Origin: W-Chloroflexi-9 sp045863195
GTDB lineage: Bacteria; Chloroflexota; Dehalococcoidia; UBA2979
NCBI GenBank assembly: GCA_045863195.1
Contig: BTUI01000001.1
Coordinates: 124,001 to 188,000 of the forward strand
Length of the DNA stretch: 64,000 nucleotides
Direction: 5' to 3'
The notes beneath the pieces are model-generated. The model saw nothing but the letters and a program-made list of their open reading frames with translations, was not told where the DNA came from and ran no database searches. The translations under genes were made by a program, and so were the position numbers. Positions 1-8,771 of the stretch are shown here, piece by piece (position 1 is the stretch's first letter; the number at the start of each line of letters is the position of its first letter).

Positions 1-1279
1 GCAGTGAATCGGAACCCACGAACGCACCGTCACCCACTTCGGTGCGGTGCTTCAGGACCCCGTCGTAGTTCACCGTGACGGTGCCGGCGCCAATGTTCAC
101 GCCCGCCCCGATGTCGGCGTCGCCAATATACGAGAAATGGCCCACCTGCGTGCGCGCACCCACGCGGGAGTTCTTCACCTCCACGTAGTTGCCCAGGTGG
201 ACGTCCGCCTCGATCACCGCGCCCGGCCGCAGGTGGCAGTACGGCCCGATGGTGACGCCAGCCGCGACGCGGGCGCCCTCCAGCGTGGATGCGCCGACCT
301 CCACGCGGTCCGCGATGACCGTGTCGTGGATGATCGCATTCGGCCCGATACGGCAGCCGCTGCCGACGTGCGTGCTGCCCATCAGGTGGACGCCGGGCAG
401 CAGCGTGGTGTCCGGCGCGACCTCCACGCCGGCGTCGATGAACGTGGACGACGGGTCGAGGAGCGTGACGCCCTCCAGCATCAGGCGGCGGCGGATGCGG
501 TCGCGCAGCACCCGCTCCGCGCTCGCCAGGCCGATGCGATCATTCACCTGCTGGACCTCAACCGCCTCGGTGACCTGGTACGCCTCCACGCCGCCGTGCT
601 GGACCGCGAGCGCGATCAGGCCGGCCAGACCCTTCTCGCCACGGTCGTTCCGGGGAAGCGCCGCCAGGTGCTCCCAGAGCCAGGCGGCGTCCGCGGCGTA
701 CAGGCCGGCGTTGACCTCGGGCTGGCCGCGCATCGCGGCCGGCAGGTCGTCCTCCAGCACCACGCCCTGCACCTTGCCGTTGCGGCGCTCCACGCGGGCG
801 TAGCCACGCGGATCCTCCAGGTACGCGGTCATGATCGTGAGCGCGTGCGTGACCGCGACGTGCCGCCCGGCCAGTTCGAGGAGCGTGCGGAGCGTCAGCA
901 GCGGCATGTCGGCGTGCAGCATCAGCACGTTGCCACCGCCGCTCGCGGCTTCACGCGCGGCGAGGACCGCGTCGCCCATGCCCAGCGGCTCCGGCTGCAC
1001 GGCCACGCGGACGCCCTCGCCGCTGGCGGCGGCGATCGCATCGCGCGCGGAGGGCGAGGAGACGACCACGATGTCGGCGCACCCCGCCTCGCGGAGCAGG
1101 TTGCAGACCAGGCGCACCATGGGGACGCCGGCGACCGGGTGCAGCACCTTCGGCACGGCGGAGCGCATCCGCGTGCCGGGCCCGGCGGCGAGCACGATCG
1201 CGGTCCACCCCTCAAGCGAGGCGACGGCGTTCGTGATCGGCGCGGAGATGGGCGCAACGCCGTTCTGGCGCGGGGTCAT
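1..1279 (-). CDS. glmU: Bifunctional UDP-GlcNAc pyrophosphorylase / glucosamine-1-P acetyltransferase GlmU (3' end outside window)
   Basis: Makes UDP-N-acetylglucosamine in the cytoplasm for peptidoglycan and surface polymers. The ATG at 1279 opens a frame with no stop down to the window edge (about 426 codons). After a short lead comes the nucleotidyltransferase motif LAAGPGTRMRS near residue 27; most homologues have LAAGKGTRM, so Lys is replaced by Pro. The second half is a left-handed beta-helix of hexapeptide repeats, and NIGAGTVTVNYDG is the typical GlmU acetyltransferase signature. The last residues seen read GAFVGSDSL, so roughly the final 40-50 residues are missing. It diverges from alaS. 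Confidence 0.95.
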   Translation of the reverse strand, partial: MTPRQNGVAPISAPITNAVASLEGWTAIVLAAGPGTRMRSAVPKVLHPVAGVPMVRLVCNLLREAGCADIVVVSSPSARDAIAAASGEGVRVAVQPEPLGMGDAVLAAREAASGGGNVLMLHADMPLLTLRTLLELAGRHVAVTHALTIMTAYLEDPRGYARVERRNGKVQGVVLEDDLPAAMRGQPEVNAGLYAADAAWLWEHLAALPRNDRGEKGLAGLIALAVQHGGVEAYQVTEAVEVQQVNDRIGLASAERVLRDRIRRRLMLEGVTLLDPSSTFIDAGVEVAPDTTLLPGVHLMGSTHVGSGCRIGPNAIIHDTVIADRVEVGASTLEGARVAAGVTIGPYCHLRPGAVIEADVHLGNYVEVKNSRVGARTQVGHFSYIGDADIGAGVNIGAGTVTVNYDGVLKHRTEVGDGAFVGSDSL

Positions 1280-1318
1280 GGGCGTCGCCGTCAGTCCGGT
1301 GGTGGCGGGCCGGAGAAA

Positions 1319-1347
1319 TTGACCACCTATCTTCGCTATTCTACAGT
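1319..1347 (+). promoter_or_regulatory. Sigma-70-type promoter for the alaS operon
   Basis: TTGACC (1319-1324) is followed by a 17-base spacer and TACAGT (1342-1347) in the glmU-alaS divergent gap. The predicted start of transcription is about 1354, giving a leader of roughly 55 bases before the alaS GTG. Called by eye from consensus match and spacing only. Confidence 0.6.
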
Positions 1348-1409
1348 CCGGATTCGCCCATCCTCCAGCACGACATCCGCCGCCCAGGCACCGAGAGAGC
1401 GCGTGTCCC

Positions 1410-4085
1410 GTGAACGTTGACGAAGTCCGGCAGGCGTTCCTGACCTTCTTCGAGGCTCGCGGCCACCGCCGTATCCCCTCGTCCTCGCTGGTGCCGCACG
1501 GCGACCCCACGCTGCTGTTCACCACGGCTGGCATGGTCCAGTTCAAGCCCTACTTCATGGGGCTGGAGGAACCGCCCGCACGCCGGCTGACCTCGATCCA
1601 GCGGTGCTTCCGCACCACGGACGTGGAGTCCGTGGGCGACGACACCCACCTGACGCTGTTCGAGATGCTCGGCAACTTCTCGGTGGGCGACTACTTCAAG
1701 GGCGAGGCGATCGAGTGGGCGTGGGAGTTCCTCACGCAGGTGCTGAAGATCGCGCCGGACCGCCTCTGGGCCACCGTCTTCACCGACGACGACGAGGCCG
1801 CCACCCTCTGGGCCGCCCGAGGCGTGCCGCCGGAGCGCATCCTGCGCTACACGGCGGAGCAGGGGAACTGGTGGGGCCCGCCCGGCGAGACCGGCCCGAT
1901 GGGGCCGTGCTCCGAGATGCACTACGACTGGGGCGTCACCCCCGGTTGCCCCGCCTGCGCGAAGAACGAGTGCCACCCGGACGTGGGCTGCGGCCGGTTC
2001 CTGGAGATCTGGAACCTGGTCTTCATGACCTACTACAAGGAGGAGGACGGCTCCCGCAGCAACCTCCCCGCCGCCAACATCGACACCGGTGCCGGCCTGG
2101 AGCGCCTCGCCTCCGTGGTGCAGGGCGTCCGCAACGTGTACGAGACGGACGAACTGCGCGAGGTCGTCGCGGTCGCGGAGCGGATCTCCGGGCGGCGGTA
2201 CGAGCCGGCGGAGAGCCCGGACGTGGCGTTCGCCCTCCGCGCGATGACGGAGCACTCCCGCGCGCTCGCGTTCCTCGTGACGGACGGCGTGCTGCCGAGC
2301 AACGAGGGCCGCGGCTATGTGCTGCGCCGCCTGCTCCGCCGCGCGGTCTACTTCGGCCACAAGATCGGCGTGCGCGAGGCGTTCCTGGCGCAGGTGGTGG
2401 ACGCAGCCATCGACCGCTCCGTGCGGACGAACCCCGCGCTCGGCGAGCAGCGCGAGTTCATCAAGCGCGTCGCCACGGTGGAGGAGGCGCGCTTCCGCGC
2501 CACGCTCGACCGGGGCATCGCGCTCCTCGAAGAGGTGATGGCGCGCGAGGCGGCCACGCGGCGCATCCCCGGACGCGACGCGTTCGTGCTCTACGACACG
2601 CACGGCCTGCCGCTGGAGCTGACGCTGGAGGTCGCGCAGGCCGCGGGTTTCGAGGTCGACCGCGACGGCTTTGAGAGCGAGATGGAGCGCCAGCGCGAGC
2701 GCTCCAAGGGCGAAGAGCAGTTCCAGAACCGCGAGGATGACCGCGCGCTGCGGTACGCCGCGCTGGACATCCAGTCCGCGTTCACCGGCTACGACCGCAA
2801 CGAGCAACGCTCGGAGATCGTCCACCTCCACGCCGGCGAGGCGCGCGACCGCCTGAACGCCGGCGATGAGGGCGAGGTCGTCCTGCGTGAGACCGCGTTC
2901 TACCCCGAAGGCGGTGGGCAGGTCGGTGACCGCGGCGTGATCGCGACGGCCTCCGGGCGGTTCGAGGTGACGGACACGCACCGGTACAGCGGGGCGATCG
3001 TCCACATCGGCCGGGTCACCGAGGGCTGGATCGCCCTCGGCGAGGGCGCGGACGCGCAGGTGGATCCGGTGCGGCGGCTGGACACGGCGCGCAACCACAC
3101 CGGTACGCACCTCCTGCACGCGGCGTTGCGCGCGGTGCTCGGGACTCACGTCCGCCAGGCCGGCTCCTACGTGGGCCCGGACCGCCTGCGGTTCGACTAC
3201 ACCCACCCCGAAGCGCCCTCCGAGGAGGCGATGGCCGCGATCCAGCGCATCGTGAACGAGAAGATCCGTGCGGACATCCGCAGCGCCACGTTCGAACTCG
3301 AGTACGACGAGGCAATCCAGCGCGGTGCGATCGCGTTCTTTGAGGACCGCTACACAGAGCGCGTGCGCATGGTGGAGTACTGCGACTCGCGCGGGCTGGA
3401 CCCGGAGCACGTGCACACCGACCGCTGCTACAGCCGCGAGCTCTGCGGCGGCACGCACCTCGCCGCCACCGGCCAGATCGGGTCGTTCGTCGTGGTCTCG
3501 GACGCCAGCATTGGCGCCGGACTCCGCCGCATCGAGGCGCTCACGGGCCGCCCGGCGGAGGCGTTCGTGGAGGAGCGGCTGGCGCTGGTGAACCACCTGG
3601 CGCGGCGCTTCCGCGTGCCGCCGGCCGACCTCGGCACGCGCATCGAGGCCCTCGAACAGTCGCTGGTCGAGGAGCGCAAGCGCGCCGAGGAGGCCGCGCG
3701 CCGCGCGTCCGCCGGTGCGGCGGACGAACTCGCCCACCGTGCGACGCAGGTGGGGGACGTCGCCGTCCTCGTGGAGCGCGTCAGCGTCGACTCGGCGGAC
3801 GCGCTGCGTCCGATGGTGGACCGGCTGCGCCAGCAGTTGAAGAGCGCCTTTGTCGCGCTCGCCGCGGACATCGAGGGCCGGCCCAACTTCATCGCGGCCG
3901 CGACCGACGATGTGGTCGCGCGCGGGCTGAAGGCAGACGAGATGGTGCGCCTGGCCGCCTCGATCGCCGGCGGCGGCGGTGGTGGCCGCCCGCAACTGGC
4001 GCAGGCCGGCGGACGCGACGCCTCGAAGATCGACGAGGCGCTGGCGGCCGTCCGCGCCGCGGCGACGGAGCGCCTGAGCGGCTGA
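1410..4085 (+). CDS. alaS: Alanyl-tRNA synthetase
   Basis: Charges tRNA-Ala and hydrolyses mischarged Ser/Gly-tRNA-Ala. The protein has 891 residues, a normal family length. The GTG start gives VNVDEVRQAFLTFFEARGH, matching the conserved N-terminus. The aminoacylation domain includes TTAGMVQFKPYF. The editing-domain zinc ligands are H563-x3-H567 (HTGTH) and C679-x3-H683 (CGGTH). A coiled coil and a C-Ala domain with a Gly-rich GGGGGGRPQLAQAGG segment near 854 follow. It heads a run of tightly packed genes, and the next start is 1 base after its stop. Confidence 0.98.
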   Translation: MNVDEVRQAFLTFFEARGHRRIPSSSLVPHGDPTLLFTTAGMVQFKPYFMGLEEPPARRLTSIQRCFRTTDVESVGDDTHLTLFEMLGNFSVGDYFKGEAIEWAWEFLTQVLKIAPDRLWATVFTDDDEAATLWAARGVPPERILRYTAEQGNWWGPPGETGPMGPCSEMHYDWGVTPGCPACAKNECHPDVGCGRFLEIWNLVFMTYYKEEDGSRSNLPAANIDTGAGLERLASVVQGVRNVYETDELREVVAVAERISGRRYEPAESPDVAFALRAMTEHSRALAFLVTDGVLPSNEGRGYVLRRLLRRAVYFGHKIGVREAFLAQVVDAAIDRSVRTNPALGEQREFIKRVATVEEARFRATLDRGIALLEEVMAREAATRRIPGRDAFVLYDTHGLPLELTLEVAQAAGFEVDRDGFESEMERQRERSKGEEQFQNREDDRALRYAALDIQSAFTGYDRNEQRSEIVHLHAGEARDRLNAGDEGEVVLRETAFYPEGGGQVGDRGVIATASGRFEVTDTHRYSGAIVHIGRVTEGWIALGEGADAQVDPVRRLDTARNHTGTHLLHAALRAVLGTHVRQAGSYVGPDRLRFDYTHPEAPSEEAMAAIQRIVNEKIRADIRSATFELEYDEAIQRGAIAFFEDRYTERVRMVEYCDSRGLDPEHVHTDRCYSRELCGGTHLAATGQIGSFVVVSDASIGAGLRRIEALTGRPAEAFVEERLALVNHLARRFRVPPADLGTRIEALEQSLVEERKRAEEAARRASAGAADELAHRATQVGDVAVLVERVSVDSADALRPMVDRLRQQLKSAFVALAADIEGRPNFIAAATDDVVARGLKADEMVRLAASIAGGGGGGRPQLAQAGGRDASKIDEALAAVRAAATERLSG

Positions 4086-4086
4086 C

Positions 4087-5640
4087 ATGGACGCCCTCAT
4101 CGAGCGCCTCCGGGACTGGCTTGCGCGACTGAGGCGCCCTGAGCGTGATCCCGAGACGGACGAGGCGTTCGCCCCTCAGGTGCCCTCGTTCCAGCCGTTC
4201 ACGGACGACACCGTGGTCGTCACCGCGGCCGCGGACGACGACGTCCCCTCGGTCATCGGTCGGATCGACCTCGCCGTCGCCGACCAGGTGGTGCTGGTGG
4301 TGCCGCGCGAGGTGCGCGCGCTGCGCCGAGCGAACGCGTGGCCACACCTGGCGGCGCACGCGCGGCGGAACGGCATCGCCCTCGGCGTGATCGCCGACCG
4401 CGCGGAGGTGCGCGCGCACGCGAAGGCGCACGGCCTCCCCGCCGCGACCGCGATCCGAGGCCTGCGAGGCGCACGACCGCGTGGCAGTGTCCGGGACGGT
4501 GACGCGGGGACGCCGGCGTGGGGAATGCGCATCCGCCTCGCCGTGCTCGTGCTCTCGGTCGCCACCGCCGTGCTGGTCGCCTGCTACCGCATCCCCACCG
4601 CGACGGTGGTGATCCTGCCACCCTCCGAGCCGTACACCGTCAGTCAGCGGGCGCAGGTCAACGCCGTCATCGACGCGTCCGACGCGACGCGCGGCATCCT
4701 CTCCGCGTCATCGATCCGCCGCGACGTCACCACGGTGGTCTCCACCACCACGTCCGGAACGGCCGAGGTCGGCGAGGCCCCGGCCACCCTCGAGATCCGC
4801 CTCACCAATGACGGCACAGCCGACGTTCGGCTCCCCGCCGGTGTGCGGGTGGCGACGGAGGACGGCTGGGTGTTCACCACGGACGAACCCGTGACCGTGC
4901 CGGCCGGTGACCAGGCGGTCGTGACCGCCACGGCTGAGCGCCCGGGCACCAACGGGAACGTGGACATCGGCGACGTCTCGGTCCTCCTGTCGGACGTGCC
5001 GGCCGGTGTGACCGCCGTGAACCGCACCCGGGGCGAGGGCGGCACCGACCGCACCGTCGCCGCCGTGGCGGGTGCGGATGTGGACCGAGTCCGCGCCATC
5101 GCGCCGGGCATCCTCCAGCGGATCGCCCTCTCCGCGCTCCGTGACGAGGTCACGGGCGGCCGGCTGATCGAGTCGAGCGTGACCGCCGCGATCTTCAGCG
5201 CGACGCCGCTGCAGCAACTGGACGAACCGGCGGACGCGTTCCTAATGGAGTACGTGATCATCGCCGCCGCGTTGTGGGTGCCGGACGAGGAAGCCGTCGC
5301 ATACGGCGCGGCGCTCATCCGCGCCGACCTGCCGTCCGGCCTTCTGCTGCTCCCCGGCACTGTGTCCACCGTCATCACCGAACCGGACGAGCCCGGCGGC
5401 GCGGTCGGCATCGAGGCAACCGGCCGCGTCGCGAACCTCGCCCCGATCGATGACCTCGCGGCGGCGATCGCCGGAAAGACACCCGCGGCAGCGGCGGCGG
5501 TCATCCGTGACCGGATCGCGCTGGAAGCGGACCCGGCCATCACCGTGCGCCCCGAGGTCGTGCCGTGGCGCTGGCTCCCGCGCCGCGCGGAGGCGATCGA
5601 GATCATCCTCGCCGGACCGTCCGACGCGGACGGCTCCTGA
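4087..5640 (+). CDS. Membrane-anchored baseplate J-like (gp47-like) domain protein
   Basis: 517 residues, function unknown. About 140 cytoplasmic, charged N-terminal residues precede one clear transmembrane helix (IRLAVLVLSVATAVLVACY, about 142-160). A large extracytoplasmic part follows, with beta-rich stretches such as LPAGVRVATEDGWVFTT and VPAGDQAVVTATAERPGTNGNV. That pattern is typical of baseplate-J-like domains, where xGxxGN turns follow a V-AxxPGxxGN motif. There is no phage context. The gene sits between alaS and ruvX, an arrangement I recall from Chloroflexota and some Actinobacteria. A cell-envelope role is an inference. Confidence 0.75.
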   Translation: MDALIERLRDWLARLRRPERDPETDEAFAPQVPSFQPFTDDTVVVTAAADDDVPSVIGRIDLAVADQVVLVVPREVRALRRANAWPHLAAHARRNGIALGVIADRAEVRAHAKAHGLPAATAIRGLRGARPRGSVRDGDAGTPAWGMRIRLAVLVLSVATAVLVACYRIPTATVVILPPSEPYTVSQRAQVNAVIDASDATRGILSASSIRRDVTTVVSTTTSGTAEVGEAPATLEIRLTNDGTADVRLPAGVRVATEDGWVFTTDEPVTVPAGDQAVVTATAERPGTNGNVDIGDVSVLLSDVPAGVTAVNRTRGEGGTDRTVAAVAGADVDRVRAIAPGILQRIALSALRDEVTGGRLIESSVTAAIFSATPLQQLDEPADAFLMEYVIIAAALWVPDEEAVAYGAALIRADLPSGLLLLPGTVSTVITEPDEPGGAVGIEATGRVANLAPIDDLAAAIAGKTPAAAAAVIRDRIALEADPAITVRPEVVPWRWLPRRAEAIEIILAGPSDADGS

Positions 5641-5642
5641 GC

Positions 5643-6065
5643 GTGGTGCGCTGGCTCGGCGTCGATCCCGGGCGGGCGCGGGTCGGCCTCGCCGTCTCCG
5701 ACCCGGAGGAGCGGCTCGCCGTGCCGCTCGAGATCGTCGCCGCGAGCGCCGCGTTCCCGGCGATCCGCGCGGTCGTCGCCCGTGACGGCATCGAGGGCAT
5801 CGTCATCGGCCTCGCACGGCTGCCGTCCGGCGACGAAGGGGAGTCGGCGCGCCTCGCCCGATCACTCGGCGAGCGGATCCGGCGCACACTGGGGCTCCCG
5901 GTAGAATACGAGGACGAGGCCTACACCTCGCAGGCGGCGGAGCGGCTCGTCGGGCACCACCGGCGCAGCGACGACCTCGCCGCCTCGATCATGCTCCAGC
6001 AGTTCCTCGACCGCCGCCGAGGCGTATCCCCACCACCGAAAGACCCGCCCGATGCCGAAGCGTGA
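5643..6065 (+). CDS. ruvX: Putative pre-16S rRNA nuclease / Holliday junction resolvase-like RuvX (YqgF)
   Basis: RNase H-fold protein of the YqgF/RuvX family, required for 16S rRNA 5' maturation in other bacteria. The GTG at 5643 gives VVRWLGVDPGRARVGLAVSD, the classic first acidic motif; an upstream ATG would only add residues read from the previous gene. It is 140 residues long, normal for the family. The later motifs GIVIGLARLPSGDEG and YEDEAYTSQAAE (the second acidic site) are present. It starts 2 bases after the preceding stop and overlaps mltG by 14 bases, the usual ruvX-mltG linkage. Confidence 0.93.
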   Translation: MVRWLGVDPGRARVGLAVSDPEERLAVPLEIVAASAAFPAIRAVVARDGIEGIVIGLARLPSGDEGESARLARSLGERIRRTLGLPVEYEDEAYTSQAAERLVGHHRRSDDLAASIMLQQFLDRRRGVSPPPKDPPDAEA

Positions 6066-7152
6066 CCCGCTGACGATCGCCGTGGCCGCCCTCGCGGTGT
6101 GGGCGCTGATCGCCGGTTCCATCGCTGCGGTGCGCCTGCGCGGCACCGGGGGCGCCGTGGTTACCGCCGTCCAGGCCGCGGCGACACCGGCACCCACGCC
6201 CGGCGAGGCGATCCGCGTGGACATCCCGGACGGAGCCTCTGCCGACCGCATCCTCGACCTGCTGTTCGGCGCCGGCGTCGCCGCCGACCGTGAGGCCCTC
6301 CGCGTGCTGCTGGCCTTCACGGGCGTCGGCAGCGAACTCCTCGCCGGACGGTACGAGTTCGCGATGAACACGCCGCCGGCCGAGATCCTCCGCCGTCTGC
6401 GCGGCGGCCCGGACCGCATCGAGCGGATCACCTTCCGCTCCGGACTCCGCGTCGAGGAGATCGGCGAGATTCTGGAGCGCGAGCGGATCTTTTCGGTGGC
6501 GGAGTGGGAAGCGGCGATCGCCGCCGCGGCGCCTCGGACGTTCATGCAGGACGCCGACCTGCTCGGCTACCTGCTCCCGGAGACGTACGAACTGGACGAC
6601 GAATCGACCGCAGCGAGCCTCCTCGAGGCGATGCTCGACCGGTTCGGCGAACAGGTCACGCCCGACCTGATCGCAGAGGCAGAGGCGCAGGGCTGGACGC
6701 TCTACGAGGTCCTGACGCTCGCCTCGGTGGTGGAACGCGAGGGCGTCCACCCGGAGGAGAAGCCGCAGATCGCCGCGGTGTTCCGCAACCGCCTCGCGCT
6801 CGGGATGCCGTTGCAGGCGGACCCCACCGTGCAGTTCGCGATCTCGCTCGACCCGGTCACGGGCGCGGCCTCCGTGTTCGAGTACGGCTGGTGGAAGGCC
6901 GAGCTCACGATCGATGACCTCGCGTACGACTCGCCGTACAACACCTACCTCTACCCGGGCCTGCCGCCGGGGCCGATCTCGAACCCGGACATCGACTCCA
7001 TCCGCGCGACGATCCGCCCCGCCGCGACCGAGGACCTCTACTTCGTCGCCTCGCCCGCATGCGACGGCCGGCACCTCTTCGCCGCCACCCTGGACGAGCA
7101 CAACGCGAACGTGGAGCGCTTCCGTGCCTCCGGCTGCGGCGTGACGCGATGA
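6052..7152 (+). CDS. mltG: Endolytic murein transglycosylase MltG
   Basis: Cleaves nascent glycan strands and limits peptidoglycan chain length. It has 366 residues with one N-terminal signal anchor (TIAVAAVWALIAGS-type, about 7-27) and a periplasmic YceG-like domain. The predicted catalytic Glu is E228 in ASVVEREG. The downstream motifs RNRLALGMPLQADPTVQFA and SPYNTYLYPGLPPGPISNP are diagnostic. A LysM-like subdomain probably covers residues 50-110. It overlaps ruvX at its start and aroE at its stop (ATGA), which implies translational coupling. Confidence 0.95.
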   Translation: MPKRDPLTIAVAALAVWALIAGSIAAVRLRGTGGAVVTAVQAAATPAPTPGEAIRVDIPDGASADRILDLLFGAGVAADREALRVLLAFTGVGSELLAGRYEFAMNTPPAEILRRLRGGPDRIERITFRSGLRVEEIGEILERERIFSVAEWEAAIAAAAPRTFMQDADLLGYLLPETYELDDESTAASLLEAMLDRFGEQVTPDLIAEAEAQGWTLYEVLTLASVVEREGVHPEEKPQIAAVFRNRLALGMPLQADPTVQFAISLDPVTGAASVFEYGWWKAELTIDDLAYDSPYNTYLYPGLPPGPISNPDIDSIRATIRPAATEDLYFVASPACDGRHLFAATLDEHNANVERFRASGCGVTR

Positions 7153-8027
7153 CATCCACCCGACGCACCCGCACCATCGCGCTCCTCGGCCACCCGGTGG
7201 CGCACTCCATCTCGCCGCGCTTCCAGCAGGCGGCGCTGGACGCGATGGGCGTGGACGCGCGCTACGAGGCGTGGGACGTGGAGCCGGCGGACCTCCCCGG
7301 CGCCGTCGAGCGGCTGCGCTCCGGCGACCTGATGGGCGCGAACGTCACCGTCCCGCACAAGGTCGCCGTCTTCCGCCTCGTCGACCGCCCGGACGCCCTC
7401 GCGGAGCAGGTCGGCGCGGTGAACACCGTGGTCAACCGCGCCGGGGTGCTGGAGGCCACGAACACGGATGTCGCCGGCATCCTCCGGTCGCTGGAGGGCG
7501 CCGGCGTGGCGCTGGGGGGCGCCCGGGTCGCCCTCGTGGGCGCGGGCGGCGCGGCCCGCGCGGTCGTCGTCGCCATGCGTGCAGCGGGGGCGTCCCGCGT
7601 GACCGTGATCAACCGCACCCCGGAGAACGCCGCGGCGCTCGCCCCCCTCGGCGGGACCGACGTCGACATGCGCTACGCGCCGCTGGACATCGACGACGGC
7701 ACGTTCCGCTCTGCGATCCGCACGGCGGACGTGGTGGTGCAGTCGACCTCGGTCGGGATGCGCCACGGCCCGGCGGAGACGGAGACGCCGGTGCCGGGCG
7801 AGCTGTTCCGGCCCGGCCAGGTCGCGTTCGACCTCGTGTACGTGCCGGAGCGCACCCCGTTCCTCGCCTCGGCGGAGGCGGCCGGCGCGACGCCCGTCGG
7901 CGGGCTGGCGATGCTCGTCCACCAGGGCGCGGAGGCGTTCCGGCTCTGGACGGGGATGGAGCCGCCGCTAGACGTGATGTTTACGGCGGCCCGCGCCGCC
8001 CTCGCCGCCCGCGAGCACTCGACGTGA
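7149..8027 (+). CDS. aroE: Shikimate dehydrogenase (NADP+)
   Basis: Reduces 3-dehydroshikimate to shikimate in the chorismate pathway. The start at 7149 overlaps the mltG stop as ATGA and gives a 292-residue protein. LLGHPVAHSISPRF binds substrate, and NVTVPHK near residues 64-70 carries the catalytic Lys. GAGGAARAVV near 130 is the dinucleotide loop, followed by NRTPENA, a family-typical NRT motif that contacts the NADP phosphate. It begins the aro gene group continued by aroC and aroKB. Confidence 0.97.
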   Translation: MTSTRRTRTIALLGHPVAHSISPRFQQAALDAMGVDARYEAWDVEPADLPGAVERLRSGDLMGANVTVPHKVAVFRLVDRPDALAEQVGAVNTVVNRAGVLEATNTDVAGILRSLEGAGVALGGARVALVGAGGAARAVVVAMRAAGASRVTVINRTPENAAALAPLGGTDVDMRYAPLDIDDGTFRSAIRTADVVVQSTSVGMRHGPAETETPVPGELFRPGQVAFDLVYVPERTPFLASAEAAGATPVGGLAMLVHQGAEAFRLWTGMEPPLDVMFTAARAALAAREHST

Positions 8028-8054
8028 GGGCGCTGCACAGCCGAAACTGACTGC

Positions 8055-8073
8055 CCGCGGGCCCACCCCGCGG
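8055..8073 (+). terminator. Short intercistronic hairpin after aroE
   Basis: CCGCGGG (8055-8061) and CCCGCGG (8067-8073) form a perfect 7-bp stem with loop CCCAC in the 57-base gap between aroE and the next gene. There is no T-run, so it is more likely an attenuator or mRNA-processing element than a full terminator. The Shine-Dalgarno GGAGG of the next gene lies immediately downstream. Confidence 0.4.
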
Positions 8074-8084
8074 CTGGAGGATGC

Positions 8085-8771
8085 ATGGGCCTGGGACTGG
8101 CAATGATCGTCTGCCTGGTGATCTTCGTGATCGTCGGGTTCATGGTGTTCCAGGCGCGCTTCGCCGCGCGCGCCTGGCGGCGCTCGATTGCCGCCGGCGA
8201 CCGAGGGGCGCTGCAGCAACTCCTGGACGGCACGTTCGCCGACTGGCGTCGCGCGCGGCCGCCGCGCGGGATGCCGCCCGCCGACTGGCGCGCGCTCCAC
8301 ACCGCCGCGCTCGTCGCCGCGGACCACCGACGCGTGCGTGTCTCGCTCCTCGCGGAGCCGGACGTGCAGGTGGTGGGCGGGCAGCGCGTCGAGGTCGGCA
8401 GCGCGCAGGAGGTCGCCCGGCGCTCCGCGGTGAAGATGGTCGAGCGGCTGATGTACGAGGTGCCGTTCGTCTCCTTCCAGGCGGCGCAGGTGGATGTCCT
8501 CACGGAGTTCCGCGACCTGGACGGCACCGTCACCACGCGCTGCCTCCTCACCACGAAAGTCGACCGCGAGGGCGCTTCGCTCGCCGACTGGGAGCACGGG
8601 GCGGCCGAGGCGATCCTCGGCGAGTGGGGCACGCGCGAGGCGGCGGATGGGCGCTGGCCGGACCCGGACGAGAATGCGCTGGTGACGCCGGAGGCCGTGG
8701 CCGCGGCCGCCGCCGCGGAAGAGGCGCTGAAGCACGGCCACGCCGAGGACGAGAAGGACGGACACCGATGA
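8085..8771 (+). CDS. Conserved-looking membrane-anchored protein of unknown function in the aro operon
   Basis: 228 residues. The N-terminus is a single transmembrane segment (LAMIVCLVIFVIVGFMVF, about 5-22). A basic stretch follows, then a soluble domain of about 150 residues without a motif I recognise. The phrases VTTRCLLTTKVDREGASLAD and a DGRWPDPDEN loop recall Tim44-like/NTF2-like lipid or protein-binding folds, but that is only an impression. The C-terminus is Ala/Glu/His-rich. GGAGG 4 bases upstream of ATG 8085 supports the start. It is coupled to aroC by an ATGA overlap, yet nothing suggests a direct role in aromatic synthesis. Confidence 0.75.
   Translation: MGLGLAMIVCLVIFVIVGFMVFQARFAARAWRRSIAAGDRGALQQLLDGTFADWRRARPPRGMPPADWRALHTAALVAADHRRVRVSLLAEPDVQVVGGQRVEVGSAQEVARRSAVKMVERLMYEVPFVSFQAAQVDVLTEFRDLDGTVTTRCLLTTKVDREGASLADWEHGAAEAILGEWGTREAADGRWPDPDENALVTPEAVAAAAAAEEALKHGHAEDEKDGHR

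Noticed and set aside
47..1420. A 457-codon plus-strand frame at the left end
   Set aside because: Antisense to glmU, whose motifs read cleanly on the minus strand.
1341..4100. A 919-codon minus-strand frame
   Set aside because: Antisense shadow of alaS.
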